NCBI GenBank assembly: GCA_937139495.1
Contig: CAKZQC010000013.1
Coordinates: forward strand, 1-64,000
Length of the DNA stretch: 64,000 nucleotides
Source: an uncultured Saprospiraceae bacterium
GTDB lineage: Bacteria; Bacteroidota; Bacteroidia; Chitinophagales; Saprospiraceae
Direction of reading: 5' to 3'
Part shown: one piece after another, positions 34,382-43,288 of the stretch
How the letters are laid out: each line of letters opens with the position of its first letter
Position numbering within the stretch: position 1 is the first letter of the stretch
Made by a program: the position numbers and the translations under genes
The notes under the pieces: model-generated
What the model saw: the letters and a program-made list of their open reading frames with translations, nothing else
What the model was told of the DNA's origin: nothing
Database searches by the model: none

Positions 34382-35929
34382 ATGAAACACCTACTATTAT
34401 TCTTCTTGCTCCCGTGCTTACTTCAAGCCCAATCGCCGCACCCCAATATCTTGATTACCAACAATTACAATCCAAATGAACCAACGTTGGCATTGGATCC
34501 CAACAATCCTAACATTATGTTGGGTGGTTCAAATATTGATAATTTGTACATCTCCAAAGATGCGGGCAAAACGTGGCGAGAAAAAAAACTCGAATCAAGT
34601 TATGGTGTATGGGGCGACCCCGTTATTATTTGCGATACGACAGGCAGTTTTTATTTTTTTCACTTGTCCAATCCACCTAATGGAAGCTGGATAGATCGTA
34701 TCATTTGCCAACGGAGTGACAACCAAGGTCGCAGCTGGACGAATGGTTCGTATATGGGGTTGAACGGACGCAAAGCACAGGACAAACATTGGGCAGTAGT
34801 CGATAGAAAAAAGAATTATATTTATGTAACGTGGACACAATTTGATAAATACAAAAGTGCCGACCCCAAAGATAAGAGCTCCATTCGCTTTTCGATGTCT
34901 AAAGACAAAGGCGAAACGTGGACAACTGCCAAAAAGATAAATGAAGTAGAAGGAGATTGCTTGGACAACGATGACACCACAGAAGGAGCGGTGCCGACTA
35001 TTGGTCCTGATGGCGAAGTTTATGTCGCTTGGGCGGGTCCCGCAGGATTGGTGTTTGATCGCTCACTTGATGAAGGAAATACGTGGCTCGACAACGATAT
35101 TAAAATTGATCCCATGCCAGGTGGTTGGGATTTGCATATTCCAGGCATTTCTCGCTGCAATGGTATGCCCATAACTTCTTGTGACCTTTCGGGCAACGAA
35201 CACCACGGGACGATCTATGTCAATTGGGCAGACCAACGAAATGGTACCAAGAATACCGATATTTGGCTGAGCAAATCAACCGACAAAGGTGATACTTGGT
35301 CAACGCCTGTACGTGTTAATAATGATGATAGCGAACGCCATCAGTTCTTAACTTGGATGACCATTGACGACAAAACAGGCTATTTATATTTTGTCTTTTA
35401 TGACCGCAGAGATACCAAAGGCAATGCCACGGAAGTGTATATGGCACGCTCTACTGATGGTGGGGCAACGTTTACGAATTTTAGAGTAAGCCAAAGTCCA
35501 TTTATTCCGAATCCCAATATCTTTTTTGGCGATTATAATAATATTGTAGCACAAGGCGACATCATACGACCCATCTGGACACGCCTCGATGGTGAAAAAT
35601 TGGGTATGTACACTGCTCTAATCGACGTTACTAAAATAGACGACGCACAGTCATTACCAGATACAAGCCGATTGCACGAGAACACGGATTTAGCACACAA
35701 ATATTTGCATGTTTCTTTCAAGACACACGATAGACAGAAGTTGACTTTATTGCTTCGCAATGCCAATAATAAGAAAGTGAAAATACTGTTTCGCAAAAAG
35801 GCTTTTGATATGGGCAAGCACATCGAGAAGTTTGAAAAAACGACCTTAGATTTGCCAAAAGGCAACTATACCTATCAGCTAAAGCAGGGTTGCAAAACAA
35901 TTAAAAGCAAACCCTTTGTAATCGAATAG
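34382..35929 (+). CDS. Secreted BNR/Asp-box beta-propeller (sialidase-like) protein
   Basis: 515 residues with a signal peptide (MKHLLLFFLLPCLLQAQS). Several Asp-box repeats (S-x-D-x-G-x-T-W) are visible: SKDAGKTWREK, SKDKGETWTTA, SLDEGNTWLD, STDKGDTWSTP and STDGGATFTNF, marking a sialidase-type six-blade propeller. The Arg triad and Tyr/Glu of true sialidases cannot be confirmed by eye. The last about 80 residues form a separate domain and lack the usual T9SS sorting signature. waaA begins 3 bp after the stop. Confidence 0.83.
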   Translation: MKHLLLFFLLPCLLQAQSPHPNILITNNYNPNEPTLALDPNNPNIMLGGSNIDNLYISKDAGKTWREKKLESSYGVWGDPVIICDTTGSFYFFHLSNPPNGSWIDRIICQRSDNQGRSWTNGSYMGLNGRKAQDKHWAVVDRKKNYIYVTWTQFDKYKSADPKDKSSIRFSMSKDKGETWTTAKKINEVEGDCLDNDDTTEGAVPTIGPDGEVYVAWAGPAGLVFDRSLDEGNTWLDNDIKIDPMPGGWDLHIPGISRCNGMPITSCDLSGNEHHGTIYVNWADQRNGTKNTDIWLSKSTDKGDTWSTPVRVNNDDSERHQFLTWMTIDDKTGYLYFVFYDRRDTKGNATEVYMARSTDGGATFTNFRVSQSPFIPNPNIFFGDYNNIVAQGDIIRPIWTRLDGEKLGMYTALIDVTKIDDAQSLPDTSRLHENTDLAHKYLHVSFKTHDRQKLTLLLRNANNKKVKILFRKKAFDMGKHIEKFEKTTLDLPKGNYTYQLKQGCKTIKSKPFVIE

Positions 35930-35932
35930 TCT

Positions 35933-37180
35933 ATGCTAATTATTACGAGACTTTTTTATCAATTGGGACTGTTTTTTTATCGGATAGCTATCGGAATGGC
36001 TAGCCTTGGTGGCAACAACAAAGCAACACTTTTTCGAGCAGGTAGAAAGCAGCTTTTTGAACGCTTAAAAATAGATTTGAAGCACAATACAGCACCTGTT
36101 TTTTGGATGCACTGTGCTTCACTTGGTGAGTTTGAGCAAGGCAGACCCTTGCTAGAATCCTTGCGAATAGAATATCCTACGCACAAAATTTTGCTCTCTT
36201 TTTTTTCTCCCTCAGGTTACGAACAATGCAAGGAATATAAAGGAGCTGACTGGGTCTATTATTTGCCATTGGATAACAAAAAAAATGCTCAAAAATGGTT
36301 AGATCTCATACAACCTCAGAAGGTGTTTTTTGTCAAGTATGAATATTGGTATTATTACCTTACGGCAATGAAAAAGCGAAAAATAGAAGTCTATTTGGTA
36401 GCGGCTATTTTTCGTCCAGAACAAGCATTTTTCAAATGGTATGGAGTGTTTTTTAGGAGGATGCTGACTTGCTTTACGCAAATATTTGTGCAAGATGCTG
36501 TTTCTCAACAGCTACTCGAATCCATTGATATAATGACCAGCCATATCATAGGCGATACTCGGTTAGATCGAGTATTGCAAATCAAAAAAGAAATAAAACC
36601 AATCCCGATTATTCAACGCTTTTGTGGCAATAAAGCTACCTTAGTAGCAGGAAGTACTTGGAAGCAAGATGAGGCAATATTAAAGCAGTTTTTAGAAAAA
36701 AATAGTTGTTACCAGCTCATTATTGCACCGCATGAAATAGATGAAAAACACTTATCGGAAATAGAAGAAAAAATGATTCTTTTTGGTTGTGTACGCTATA
36801 CCAATTGCCATGCAGAAGACAATTGGCATACAAAAAGAGTTTTGATTTTAGACACCATGGGAATGCTCAATCAAGTCTATCAATATGCCAAAATTGCACA
36901 TATTGGAGGTGGTTTTGGAGCAGGTATTCACAACACGCTAGAAGCGGTTGTCTATGAAATTCCGATTACGTTCGGTAGCAATTACCAAAAGTTCAAGGAA
37001 GCAACAGACCTGCTTCAATTGGGCGTAGCCCACGAAATAAAAAATGCAACAGACCTGCATATCTGGATAAAAAAAGTAGAACAAAATCCCAACGAATATT
37101 TTGAAATACAGCAAAAAGCAAAGCGCTACCTCCAACAAAATCAGGGTGCGACTAGAAAAATAATAGACAAAATAGAATAA
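35933..37180 (+). CDS. waaA: 3-deoxy-D-manno-octulosonic acid (Kdo) transferase
   Basis: 415 residues, GT-B fold, family GT30. It transfers Kdo from CMP-Kdo to lipid A precursor at the cytoplasmic face of the inner membrane. An N-terminal membrane anchor (about 1-22) precedes the conserved HCASLGEFEQGRP with a likely catalytic Glu (Glu66 or Glu68). FVKYEYWYYY, IIGDTRLDRV and the nucleotide-binding IGGGFGAGIHNTLEA follow. It starts 3 bp after the BNR gene, so the two are co-transcribed. A palindromic repeat array follows its stop. Confidence 0.94.
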   Translation: MLIITRLFYQLGLFFYRIAIGMASLGGNNKATLFRAGRKQLFERLKIDLKHNTAPVFWMHCASLGEFEQGRPLLESLRIEYPTHKILLSFFSPSGYEQCKEYKGADWVYYLPLDNKKNAQKWLDLIQPQKVFFVKYEYWYYYLTAMKKRKIEVYLVAAIFRPEQAFFKWYGVFFRRMLTCFTQIFVQDAVSQQLLESIDIMTSHIIGDTRLDRVLQIKKEIKPIPIIQRFCGNKATLVAGSTWKQDEAILKQFLEKNSCYQLIIAPHEIDEKHLSEIEEKMILFGCVRYTNCHAEDNWHTKRVLILDTMGMLNQVYQYAKIAHIGGGFGAGIHNTLEAVVYEIPITFGSNYQKFKEATDLLQLGVAHEIKNATDLHIWIKKVEQNPNEYFEIQQKAKRYLQQNQGATRKIIDKIE

Positions 37181-37185
37181 CCGAA

Positions 37186-37570
37186 AAACCAACGATAGCT
37201 CGTAAGGGCGAATTGCCATTCGCCCACCGCCCACAATAGGCAATCCATAACCGAAAAGCCAACGATATCTGCGGGCGAATGTCAATTCGCCCGCAACGAA
37301 AAGCCACCGATAGCTCGTAAGGGGGAATTGCCATTCGCCCACCGCCCACAATAGGCAATCCATAACCGAAAAAGCCAACAATAACTACGGGCGAATGTCA
37401 ATTCGCCCCAACGAAAAACCACCGATAGCTAGTAAGGGCGAATTGCCATTCGCCCACCACCCACAACAGGCAATCCATAACCGAAAAGCCAACAATAACT
37501 GCGGGCGAATGTTAATTCGCCCCAACGAAAACCACCGATAGCTCATAAGGGTGAATTGTCATTAGCACCA
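37186..37570. repeat. Palindromic tandem array, about 115-bp period, 3.3 copies
   Basis: Each unit has two near-palindromes: GGGCGAATTGCCATTCGCCC (37206, variant at 37321, 37436, degenerate at 37549) and GGGCGAATGTCAATTCGCCC (37273, 37389, variant at 37503). They are joined by CACAATAGGCAATCCATAACCGAAAAGCC and AACGAAAAGCCACCGATAGC. Spacing is 113-116 bp. It fills the gap between the convergent waaA and DUF6498-like genes and could fold into strong hairpins on either strand. A related single unit is at 43168-43285. Confidence 0.9.
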
Positions 37571-37577
37571 ACACCAA

Positions 37578-38267
37578 CTAACGTTCCAGATAAAGATACA
37601 ATCCAGCATCTGACAGCAACTTGAAGAGCGTCAAGATACACAGCAAACCCAATGGACTGGTAAAGCCGCTATAATAGAAAACGCCAATAACGCCTAGCCA
37701 CAAGAAATTGAAAATAAACTGTAGAGGCTGAATTAGCAGCCGAGAAGAAGTAGGCAATTGCGAAGCAATAGGAATAAAACCACGCTTTTCGAGTAGTAAA
37801 ATAGGAACCAAGAACATACCCAAAAACAAAACACTCAATAGCAATAAGTCATTTTGCCAAAGCTGATAGGGAAGTTGTGCTAAAGTGCTGCCAATACCTT
37901 GTGAAATATCCCAATCAGGAACATTCGAAATATGAATAATGAGCAAGAGCATAGCAAAAGATAAACAGGCGGTATAAATACTTAGACCTAGAATTTGTAG
38001 GCGCTTTTTGTGCTGTGCCGTGTTGATAGTATTACTTGCAGCGGCATATTTTTTAGGAATGACCAATTCTAAATAAATAAGCAAAATTAAGGCGGCTAAT
38101 GGCTCTAGCCAATACAAAAATAAAGTTTGGAAAAGCGTCCAACCAAAAAAAAGCATACCAATAGGCAGCAAAAAACTATTGAGCAGGCTGGCATAAAATA
38201 ACGGACTTTTGAACGTCTGAGGATTGAATAAAGACATGAATGACTGTTTTTTGAGAGAAACTTTCAT
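37578..38267 (-). CDS. DUF6498-like membrane protein
   Basis: 229 residues with about six membrane segments. It shows FYASLLNSFLLPIGMLFFGW and the conserved FLYWLEPLAALILLIYLE, which resembles DUF6498 proteins of unknown function. Either the ATG at 38267 or one at 38237 (MSLFNPQTF) could be the start. It is divergent from mqnE. Confidence 0.65.
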   Translation of the reverse strand: MKVSLKKQSFMSLFNPQTFKSPLFYASLLNSFLLPIGMLFFGWTLFQTLFLYWLEPLAALILLIYLELVIPKKYAAASNTINTAQHKKRLQILGLSIYTACLSFAMLLLIIHISNVPDWDISQGIGSTLAQLPYQLWQNDLLLLSVLFLGMFLVPILLLEKRGFIPIASQLPTSSRLLIQPLQFIFNFLWLGVIGVFYYSGFTSPLGLLCILTLFKLLSDAGLYLYLER

Positions 38268-38319
38268 TTTTTACTGAAAGTTTTAAAAGAAAGGTGCTTT
38301 TTAGCAACCAAAATATTTG

Positions 38320-38327
38320 TACATTTG
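38320..38327 (+). promoter_or_regulatory. Candidate -7 element for the mqnE operon
   Basis: TACATTTG matches TAnnTTTG, 27 bp before the mqnE ATG. The -33 region is only T-rich, with no clear TTTG. Confidence 0.5.
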
Positions 38328-38353
38328 TTAGAGAATAAACAAAAATAACCACC

Positions 38354-39556
38354 ATGGACAAGAAGATACATAGAAATCTAAATGTACTTTTGCAGGACGA
38401 TACGCTCGATGCAAATTTGCGAAAAATTGCTCAAAAAGTAGCAGATGCGAAACGAATTACCCCTGAAGAGGGAATTTATTTATACGAGCATGCTTCTTTG
38501 GGCTATGTGGGCGTATTGGCAAACTATATTCGCGAAAAGCGACATGGTGACAAGACTTATTTCAATAGAAATTTTCATGTAGAACCAACGAATGTTTGTA
38601 TCTATACTTGTAATTTTTGTTCGTATTCTCGCCTAATCAAAAAACGTTCGGAAGGCTGGGAATATACGCACGATGATATTATGAATATCATCAAAAAATA
38701 CGATGGCAAACCTGTCACAGAAGTACATATTGTAGGTGGTGTATTGCCACAATACGATTTCAAATTCTATATTGATTTGTATAAAGCCATCAAGGCACAC
38801 CGCCCAGATTTGCATGTCAAGGCATTGACTCCTGTCGAATACCATTATATATTCAAGAAAGGAAAAGTGAGCTACGAAGAAGGCATGAAAGCGATGGTCG
38901 AAGCTGGCTTGGATTCTATGCCGGGAGGAGGTGCAGAGATATTTGATGAAGAAATTAGAAATCAAATTGCAAAGGATAAATGTAATGCAGAACAGTGGTT
39001 GCGTCTGCACGAAATTCTGCACGATTTGGGCAAACGCAGTAATGCCACCATGCTCTATGGACACATTGAGTCTTATGCAAATCGAGTCGATCACATGGAG
39101 CGATTGCGACAGCTACAAGACAAAACAGGTGGATTCCAAACGTTCATTCCGCTCAAATTCCGCAATCAAAACAATGATATGTCTCAGCTCGAAGAGGTGT
39201 CGGCAGTAGAGGATTTGAAAAACTACGCGATTAGCCGTATTTATCTTGATAATTTTGATCATATCAAAGCCTACTGGCCCATGATTGGGCGTACGACAGC
39301 TCAACTCTCGTTGGCGTATGGCGTCAATGATATGGATGGTACTATCGATGATACGACCAAAATTTATTCGATGGCAGGCTCTGAGGAGCAATCGCCTAGC
39401 TTATCTACTCGCCAACTGGTAGAGATGGTCAAAGCAGTTAATCGTCACCCGATAGAACGAGATACAGTCTATAATGTGATAGAAGATTATCAGGAGTATG
39501 ATTTTGGCAAAGAAGAGGTCGGATTTATTGGATTGCCTGTTATTCAGCCCACTTAA
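38354..39556 (+). CDS. mqnE: Aminofutalosine synthase MqnE (radical SAM)
   Basis: 400 residues. The radical SAM cluster motif Cys82-x3-Cys86-x2-Cys89 (VCIYTCNFCSY) is preceded by HVEPTNVC, typical of the MqnE/MqnC group. HIVGGVLPQYDF, KALTPVEYHYIFK and GGGAEIFDEEIR identify the MqnE branch. It adds the adenosyl radical to 3-[(1-carboxyvinyl)oxy]benzoate in the futalosine route to menaquinone. It leads an operon with mqnA, which supplies its substrate. Confidence 0.93.
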   Translation: MDKKIHRNLNVLLQDDTLDANLRKIAQKVADAKRITPEEGIYLYEHASLGYVGVLANYIREKRHGDKTYFNRNFHVEPTNVCIYTCNFCSYSRLIKKRSEGWEYTHDDIMNIIKKYDGKPVTEVHIVGGVLPQYDFKFYIDLYKAIKAHRPDLHVKALTPVEYHYIFKKGKVSYEEGMKAMVEAGLDSMPGGGAEIFDEEIRNQIAKDKCNAEQWLRLHEILHDLGKRSNATMLYGHIESYANRVDHMERLRQLQDKTGGFQTFIPLKFRNQNNDMSQLEEVSAVEDLKNYAISRIYLDNFDHIKAYWPMIGRTTAQLSLAYGVNDMDGTIDDTTKIYSMAGSEEQSPSLSTRQLVEMVKAVNRHPIERDTVYNVIEDYQEYDFGKEEVGFIGLPVIQPT

Positions 39557-39562
39557 TATCAT

Positions 39563-40177
39563 ATGGAAATTTACTTTTATAGACATGGACAAACGCACTG
39601 CAACCAGCTCGGAATAGTGCAAGGAAAAGGTGTTAATTCTTCACTTAATGAAGCGGGGAAAGAGGAAGCGAGGGCTTTTTTTGAGCATTACAAAACAGTG
39701 CCTTTTGATTTGTTGCTGACCTCTACACTTGATCGTACCATACAGACCGCTACTGCATTTGAGCAGTTGGGCATTCTTACCGAACGACGAAGCGATTTGG
39801 ACGAAATTTGTTGGGGTGTGTACGAAGGCAAAGTTCCAGATACAGCTATGCGAACAGCTTATATTGGGCTACTTGGCGATTGGGGGAAGGGCAAGTATAA
39901 TCAGCATATTCCCAAAGGTGAAAGTGCCAATGATATGCAGCAACGCTTATCGCAATTTGTCGCTTATCTCAAGACGTTAACTGTAGATAAAGTATTGGTC
40001 TGTACACATGGAGGTTGTTTAGCTTTTTTGATGGCAATACTCCAAAATCAGCCCTTGTCAGCAATGCCACAGTATAAGCACGGCAATACTAATTTGTGTC
40101 TTTTTGAATACGATGCTTCGCAGGACAAATTTGAGTTGATCAAAAGGGACGACAGTAGCCACTTGCCGCAAAAATAA
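39563..40177 (+). CDS. Histidine phosphatase (phosphoglycerate mutase-like) family protein
   Basis: 204 residues. The catalytic RHGQTHCN motif is near residue 8 (FYRHGQT), TLDRTIQTA carries the second Arg, Glu is in DEICWGVYEGK, and the second His is in VCTHGGCLAF. It is a small phosphatase of unknown substrate placed between mqnE and mqnA with gaps of 6 bp on each side, so it is translated from the menaquinone transcript. No futalosine-pathway step needs a phosphatase that I know of. Confidence 0.88.
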   Translation: MEIYFYRHGQTHCNQLGIVQGKGVNSSLNEAGKEEARAFFEHYKTVPFDLLLTSTLDRTIQTATAFEQLGILTERRSDLDEICWGVYEGKVPDTAMRTAYIGLLGDWGKGKYNQHIPKGESANDMQQRLSQFVAYLKTLTVDKVLVCTHGGCLAFLMAILQNQPLSAMPQYKHGNTNLCLFEYDASQDKFELIKRDDSSHLPQK

Positions 40178-40183
40178 ACAACG

Positions 40184-40948
40184 ATGAAAAAAGTTAAAAT
40201 ATCAGCAGTTTCGTATCTCAATACCAAGCCATTTTTGTATGGATTGGAACACAATAATGTAGCGAATCAAATAGATTTGCAGTTGGATATTCCGTCGGAA
40301 TGTGCTCGAAAATTGATTGCTGGCGAGGTCGAATTGGGGTTGGTGCCAGTAGCGGTTATTCCTAAAGTCAAAAATGCCCAGGTCATTTCGGACTACTGTA
40401 TCGGTGCCATAGGCGAGGTCAAAACCGTCTGTGTGTACAGTGATTGCCCGATGTCCGAAATAGAGACCCTTTATCTTGATTATCAATCAAGGACTTCGGT
40501 TGCCTTAACCAAATATTTGATTCAGAATTACTGGAAAGTAACACCTAAAATGGTGGCGGCACAAGCAGGTTACGAGTCCAAAATAGCAGGCAAAACCGCG
40601 GCGTTGATTATTGGTGACCGTACCATTGGACTCGATACGGCTTATCCGTATATTTATGATTTGGGTACAGCTTGGCAAGACCACACAGGGCTGCCCTTTG
40701 TGTTTGCGGCTTGGGTCAGCAATACCGAATTGTCCGATGATTTTGTGACGGAGTTTAATGCTGCTCTTCAAGTCGGGATAGCAGAACGTGCAGCCGTAGC
40801 GGCTACTTTTCAGCAAGGGGTGAGCAACTTTTCGGTCTATGATTATTACTACAAATACATTAATTACGAACTAGATACACAAAAAAAAATCGCCCTAGAG
40901 CGATTTTTGGGAGCTATTTCTCCACAGACGGAGCTGGTTCTTCGATAG
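40184..40948 (+). CDS. mqnA: Chorismate dehydratase MqnA
   Basis: 254 residues, periplasmic-binding-protein-like fold. It dehydrates chorismate to 3-[(1-carboxyvinyl)oxy]benzoate, the first futalosine-pathway step. Family motifs include ISAVSYLNTKPFLYGLE, the Ser/Glu-bearing DIPSECARKLIAGEVELGLVPVA segment, LIIGDRTI and the C-terminal YYKYINYEL. Its last 35 bp overlap the 3' end of the convergent thioredoxin-fold gene, and that gene's terminator lies inside mqnA coding sequence. Confidence 0.92.
   Translation: MKKVKISAVSYLNTKPFLYGLEHNNVANQIDLQLDIPSECARKLIAGEVELGLVPVAVIPKVKNAQVISDYCIGAIGEVKTVCVYSDCPMSEIETLYLDYQSRTSVALTKYLIQNYWKVTPKMVAAQAGYESKIAGKTAALIIGDRTIGLDTAYPYIYDLGTAWQDHTGLPFVFAAWVSNTELSDDFVTEFNAALQVGIAERAAVAATFQQGVSNFSVYDYYYKYINYELDTQKKIALERFLGAISPQTELVLR
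40881..40908 (-). terminator. Terminator of the thioredoxin-fold gene inside the mqnA coding region
   Basis: AAAAATCGC / GCGATTTTT (9 bp, six-base loop) sits just past the minus-strand stop at 40914. On the minus strand it is followed by U9 (complement of 40881-40889). It encodes the last part of MqnA on the plus strand. Confidence 0.75.
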
Positions 40949-41522
40949 CTTTTTTGGTAGCGGTTGTTTTTTTGTTTTCTGCTTTGGCTGCTTTTCGAGC
41001 GGCTTTTTTTGCATTGTGTTGCAATAGCTTACTCAATTGGCGCTCCAATAGTGGGTCGCTAGGCGGCAAGGCATCTCTATTGACGAGCTGTCCTTTTTCG
41101 CCAATAATCATATAGTGCGGAATGGTGTAAATATAAAAATACTTCAAAAAATCTTTCATTTCGTCTCTATCCTTGCGGTAATGAACACTCTGCTCATTGG
41201 CAATCTTCATTTTATCAATAGCATTAGTCCACTGCGTTTTATTTGCGTCAAGCGAAAGGTAAACAAATACAATTTCTTGCCCTGTCAGTTTTTGCTGCAA
41301 GGCGAGAGAAGCAGGCATTTCTTGCCGACAAGGACCGCACCAACTTGCCCAAAAGTCAAGATAAATAACCTTGCCTTGATGCGATAGAATGAGCTCCGAA
41401 AAACTTTGTTCTGTCCCATCAATAGTCTCAAAGGTAGTGTTGTTCATGAGCTGTTCGACAGACTGTTGCCCGTAGGCAATACCAGAAATAAATAAACAAA
41501 TACTCCACAATAAATATCTCAT
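40914..41522 (-). CDS. Secreted TlpA-like thioredoxin-fold protein
   Basis: 202 residues. A signal peptide (MRYLLWSICLFISGIAYGQQ) is followed by a TlpA-type thioredoxin domain with Cys62-Gly-Pro-Cys65 (FWASWCGPCRQEMPA) and YTIPHYMIIGEKGQLV. The Lys/Ala-rich tail (about 170-202) is low complexity. It probably reduces disulfides in the periplasm. The frame extends to a GTG at 41540, but the ATG at 41522 gives the signal peptide. It is downstream of the propeller-like gene, 27 bp away, and the two may be co-transcribed. Confidence 0.85.
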   Translation of the reverse strand: MRYLLWSICLFISGIAYGQQSVEQLMNNTTFETIDGTEQSFSELILSHQGKVIYLDFWASWCGPCRQEMPASLALQQKLTGQEIVFVYLSLDANKTQWTNAIDKMKIANEQSVHYRKDRDEMKDFLKYFYIYTIPHYMIIGEKGQLVNRDALPPSDPLLERQLSKLLQHNAKKAARKAAKAENKKTTATKKAIEEPAPSVEK

Positions 41523-41530
41523 AATTTTAT

Positions 41531-41552
41531 TTTTAGACACGCTCTAAAGCTA
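41531..41552 (+). repeat. Dispersed motif copy 4
   Basis: TTTTAGACACGCTCTAAAGC followed by TA. It sits between the propeller-like gene, whose stop codon it overlaps, and the thioredoxin-fold gene. Confidence 0.5.
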
Positions 41553-43070
41553 TTTTTTTCTTCTTTCTTGAGTTGGTATTTTTTTTCTTGATTTGTCGTC
41601 CATTTGTAGCACATCATTGACTGGTGTCATTGTTTTTTTATCTTTTTGCAAGTCAACTTTACGATTGCCCAATATTCTAAGGTCGGCAGAACTGATGCCT
41701 TTCGATTTGACGGGAGCTGCTTTTTTCCATTGTACCCATACAAAACCAACTGCTTCTTTGTCCGAAAGGACTACATTGTCGCTTGGGTCAATGTCGCTAT
41801 CTTTGCTGATGCTAGTCGCAAAAGTCAAGGTATTGGGATTATTACTCGGAAATAACTCAAACGAAGATTCTTCGGATAAGTTGGTCGCTTCTAAGGTATG
41901 CGTCCATTGCTCTCTTCCTTTCATATCAATATGCTGTAGATTTCTACCAATTAACTTCGTGTAAGGAGCAACTGCTTCCTGTGGTACATTGCTTTGATAG
42001 ACCTCATAAGCCAAATAAATATCGCCCAACGGGCTGACTTGCATACCAGTCAATCGCTCTTCGAGCTGGTCGCCTATCACATTAGCGAAAACAAGTTGAC
42101 CAAAGCTATTGAGCTTGCCCAATACGAGGTCTGATTTGCCATTTAGTTCTGTATCTATATTCTTGTTGTCAATGTTTCCCTTGTCTAGCGAATAGGTTCC
42201 TGCCCAATAAACATCGTTATTGCCATCAATCGCCAAGTGAGTAGGTGCACCCTTCGGAATAGAATAACTCCAAATTTTGCCACCTTCTATATTCATTTTT
42301 TGAATTTCAAAACGAGGTTCCGTCATTTTCCTTTTGTCAATTAGCACATAGATTTCACCTACCTTACCAATCTCAAAATCTAAGACAACATCGCTTCTAT
42401 CAAATGACAATGGAATATCTAATAACTGAGGTTCTACACCTTCCTTTATCGCTGTTTTTTCTACTTGATATTGATAAACAGCTTTATCAGCGGCTATTAT
42501 TGCTCGTTCTTTGAGAGTATATATGTAATTGCCTACCAAGCGAATGCCCTTTACTTTCTGTCCATACACAGGGACTTTTTGAACACTAGCGTGCTGTACT
42601 TTTCCTGCTGCATCAAAGTGCAAAAGAATGCTATTATTATTGTTAGTACCCGCATCAAAGCTACTTGCTTGGTTTGTCGGGTCGTAATGAAATGTACCTT
42701 TGAAATTGGCAGCCAAGTAAACATTTTCGGCATTATCAGTCAGGATTTCTATAAAATCAACTTGTGCCACTTTTTTCTCTGCATAGCGATGACTCCACAA
42801 AATCTTACCTGTTTCATCTATTTTTTGTAGCAAAATATCACTTGCTTTGACTAGACCATCTTTTGTCGGAAGCGGTATTTCTCGTACCAAAGCAAACGTA
42901 TTGCCCTTGATACTCGTGACACTTTTCAGTACTTGGTATTGGTGCGTTTCCGCAATATCGGTTGGCGTTGTCATCGACCACTGAAGTTGATAGGGATTAT
43001 CTTGGCTGTGTGCTATTGGGCTGTAGCCCAATAGAGCAACTAAACTCACAAAAATAGAAGAACGAATCAT
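41550..43070 (-). CDS. Secreted beta-propeller-like protein of unknown function
   Basis: 506 residues with a signal peptide (MIRSSIFVSLVALLGYSPIAHS). The body is a series of beta-rich repeats with segments such as GKILWSHRYA, NVYLAANFKGTFHYDP, GGKIWSYSIPKG and GDIYLAYEV, resembling the propeller repeats of SBBP or quinoprotein-like secreted proteins. There is no T9SS sorting domain. A frame extends to 43139, but a full promoter (43106-43135) lies inside that extension, so the start is the ATG at 43070. Confidence 0.78.
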   Translation of the reverse strand: MIRSSIFVSLVALLGYSPIAHSQDNPYQLQWSMTTPTDIAETHQYQVLKSVTSIKGNTFALVREIPLPTKDGLVKASDILLQKIDETGKILWSHRYAEKKVAQVDFIEILTDNAENVYLAANFKGTFHYDPTNQASSFDAGTNNNNSILLHFDAAGKVQHASVQKVPVYGQKVKGIRLVGNYIYTLKERAIIAADKAVYQYQVEKTAIKEGVEPQLLDIPLSFDRSDVVLDFEIGKVGEIYVLIDKRKMTEPRFEIQKMNIEGGKIWSYSIPKGAPTHLAIDGNNDVYWAGTYSLDKGNIDNKNIDTELNGKSDLVLGKLNSFGQLVFANVIGDQLEERLTGMQVSPLGDIYLAYEVYQSNVPQEAVAPYTKLIGRNLQHIDMKGREQWTHTLEATNLSEESSFELFPSNNPNTLTFATSISKDSDIDPSDNVVLSDKEAVGFVWVQWKKAAPVKSKGISSADLRILGNRKVDLQKDKKTMTPVNDVLQMDDKSRKKIPTQERRKK

Positions 43071-43105
43071 AGATAACTTAGGTAAGTGAAAAATAAAAGT
43101 ACTTG

Positions 43106-43135
43106 CAAAGATAGGATTTATCCTATTGTCAGCAA
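43106..43135 (-). promoter_or_regulatory. Promoter of the propeller-like protein gene
   Basis: On the minus strand, TTG (43135-43133), 19 bp and TATCTTTG (43113-43106) match the Bacteroidota consensus, 36 bp upstream of the ATG at 43070. Confidence 0.72.
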
Positions 43136-43167
43136 TCAATAATCAAAAAACACTCCAATAAAAAAAA

Positions 43168-43285
43168 GACCACCGATAACCGAGCGGGCGAATATCAATT
43201 CGCCCCAACGAAAACCCACCGATAGCCGTAAGGGCGAATTGTCATTCGCTCAGCACCCACGAGAGGCAATCCATAACCGAAAAAA
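43168..43285. repeat. Single unit of the palindromic repeat family
   Basis: It contains GGGCGAATATCAATTCGCCC (43186-43205) and GGGCGAATTGTCATTCGCTC (43232-43251), plus the linker GGCAATCCATAACCGAAAAA, matching one unit of 37186-37570. It lies directly after the TonB-receptor stop codon. Confidence 0.85.
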
Positions 43286-43288
43286 TAT

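Noticed and set aside
37152..37381. Open frames over the palindromic array
   Set aside because: Products are translations of the palindromic repeats and overlap the waaA end; not genes.
43071..43139. Longer N-terminus for the propeller-like protein
   Set aside because: A complete promoter lies inside it and the signal peptide begins at the ATG at 43070.
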